Of a stretch of 34,330 nucleotides of DNA, positions 33,302 to 34,330 are shown piece after piece. The notes under the pieces are model-generated. The model was not told where the DNA came from, searched no databases, and saw nothing but the letters and a program-made list of their open reading frames with translations. This DNA comes from an uncultured Bacillota bacterium. GTDB taxonomy: Bacteria; Bacillota; Clostridia; Peptostreptococcales; Anaerovoracaceae. Both the position numbers and the translations under genes were made by a program. Positions within the stretch are counted from its first letter, which is position 1, and each line of letters starts with the position of its first letter. Location of the stretch: positions 1 to 34,330 of the forward strand of contig CASESB010000040.1 of NCBI GenBank assembly GCA_949290475.1, in the 5' to 3' direction.

Positions 33302-34330
33302 CTAAAGGTTTCTCGAATCTTGTACTCTGACAGCCTTTCCTTCGCTCCTAGGCAGCGTTCCCTCGTTGAGGAACCTTACCTTGCAGCCTATGCCCAGCAT
33401 GTCTCTCAGGGCGTGGTTCAGTCTGCCTCTCAGCTCTTCTATGAATCTGATGTCGTCGATGGCAAGTCCCGGAGCCAGCTCCACATCCAGATCGAAGGTG
33501 TCCTTGTTGTTTTCCCTGCCCACATAGATCATGTAGTTGATGGTGAGCTCCTCGAACCTGGAGATAACCTCCTCGATCTGCGAAGGGAATACGTTGACTC
33601 CTCTTATTATGAGCATGTCGTCTGTTCTGCCCAGTATCTTGCTCATCCTCACGTTCGTCCTGCCGCAGCCGCACTTTTCCCTCATGAGGTAGCAGAGGTC
33701 GCGCGTCCTGTATCTGATCATCGGGAAGCCCTCCTTGCCCAGCGTCGTGAACACCAGCTCTCCGATCTGTCCGTCAGGCAGAGGCTGCAGCGTTTCCGGA
33801 TCTATGATCTCCGGATAGAAATAATCCTCCTGGATGTGCATACCGTTGTTCTCATCACAGCTGATGGATACTCCCGGTCCGATGATCTCGGTCAGTCCGT
33901 ATATGTCGTAGGCCTTGATCCCGAGGCCCTTTTCGATGCTCTCCTTCATGCCCTGCGTCCACGGCTCGGCTCCGAACACTCCGGCCTGGAGCGGCAGATC
34001 CTGCGGATCTATCCCCGCCTTGGCAACTCCCTCGGCGATCGTCAGAGCGTATGACGGCGTACAGGCAAGAGCCGTGCTCTTGAGATCCTGCATGAACATT
34101 ATCTGCTTATGCGTGTTGCCGCTGCTCATCGGGATAACGGTCGCTCCGATGGTCTCAGCGCCGATGTGCGCGCCCAGTCCTCCCGTGAAAAGACCGTATC
34201 CGTAAGCCACCTGTATGATGGACGTCTTGTCCTGTCCAGCGCACGTCAGCGCTCTGGCCACGCATTCTCCCCACATGTCGAGGTCGTTCTGCGTATATCC
34301 GGCCACCTTTGGCTTGCCTGTAGTTCCGGA
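33302..34330 (-). CDS. paaK: Phenylacetate-CoA ligase (N-terminus cut by window edge)
   Basis: The last 342 residues of an AMP-forming CoA ligase; about 90 N-terminal residues lie outside the window. It opens with the ATP-binding loop SGTTGKPKVAGYTQND, followed by YGYGLFTGGLGAHIGAE, a variant of the usual adenylate motif in DIYGLTEIIGPGV, and RTRDLCYL. The C-terminal domain contains GRTDDMLIIRGVNVFPSQIEEV and ends TLPRSEGKAVRVQDSRNL. It activates phenylacetate or a related aryl acid, such as the product of aromatic amino acid oxidation. In many anaerobes this gene sits with iorAB; here the neighbour on the left is the ACT protein. Confidence 0.93.
   Translation of the reverse strand, partial: SGTTGKPKVAGYTQNDLDMWGECVARALTCAGQDKTSIIQVAYGYGLFTGGLGAHIGAETIGATVIPMSSGNTHKQIMFMQDLKSTALACTPSYALTIAEGVAKAGIDPQDLPLQAGVFGAEPWTQGMKESIEKGLGIKAYDIYGLTEIIGPGVSISCDENNGMHIQEDYFYPEIIDPETLQPLPDGQIGELVFTTLGKEGFPMIRYRTRDLCYLMREKCGCGRTNVRMSKILGRTDDMLIIRGVNVFPSQIEEVISRFEELTINYMIYVGRENNKDTFDLDVELAPGLAIDDIRFIEELRGRLNHALRDMLGIGCKVRFLNEGTLPRSEGKAVRVQDSRNL

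Overview
The window looks like chromosomal DNA of a Clostridia-type Firmicute (Bacillota). Evidence: a T-box leader, strong AGGAGG-type ribosome binding sites, sigma-A promoters of the TTGACA-N17-TATAAT type, a class B sortase, an SPFH/ribbon-helix-helix gene pair, tadA and ispE-gntR clusters, frequent AGA/AGG/ATA codons, and Fe-S enzymes typical of anaerobes. GC is moderate in genes and low between them. I cannot name the genus from sequence alone. I saw no phage, insertion sequence, CRISPR array, tRNA or rRNA.

Layout. 1-2.8 kb (minus): a truncated M20 dipeptidase behind an amidohydrolase with a long structured leader. 2.9-3.5 kb (minus): CvpA-family membrane protein. 3.9-7.0 kb (plus): tadA, a secreted-type Ig-like/transmembrane/lysine-rich protein, ispE and a GntR-FCD regulator. 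7.1-9.0 kb (minus): an Rrf2 regulator and a saccharopine-dehydrogenase-like oxidoreductase. 9.6-14.6 kb (minus): leuA-leuC-leuD-leuB under a leucine T-box. 14.6-17.2 kb (minus): a Bcr/CflA-type efflux pump and an aldo/keto-reductase-like protein with two 4Fe-4S motifs. 17.5-25.3 kb (plus): ilvB-ilvN-ilvC-ilvD, an imidazolonepropionase-like amidohydrolase and glnA. 25.3-25.9 kb: a repeat-rich non-coding segment. 25.9-28.4 kb (minus): a second YtcJ-like amidohydrolase coupled to a carbon-nitrogen hydrolase, divergent from an AraC regulator (28.7-30.2 kb, plus) whose C-terminus looks like a leftover of a GH39 glycosidase. 30.4-34.3 kb (minus): a ribbon-helix-helix protein, an SPFH protein, sortase B, a double-ACT protein and a truncated phenylacetate-CoA ligase.

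How it fits together. The core is branched-chain amino acid synthesis: ilvBNCD make valine and the leucine precursor 2-ketoisovalerate, and leuABCD extend it to leucine. glnA supplies glutamine nitrogen. Around it lie three amidohydrolases, a dipeptidase and an amidase, suggesting scavenging of amide- or peptide-bound nitrogen. The leu genes are controlled by tRNA-Leu attenuation, whereas ilv has a short leader without a T-box, so the two halves are regulated differently.

The least ordinary items are: the twin inverted hairpin motifs and 18-bp repeats at 25.4-25.9 kb; a diverged intergenic repeat shared by 15.9 and 25.6 kb; the SPFH-RHH operon with a tandem palindromic operator; the AraC/GH39-remnant regulator; and an aldo/keto-reductase-like protein lacking most of its catalytic tetrad.
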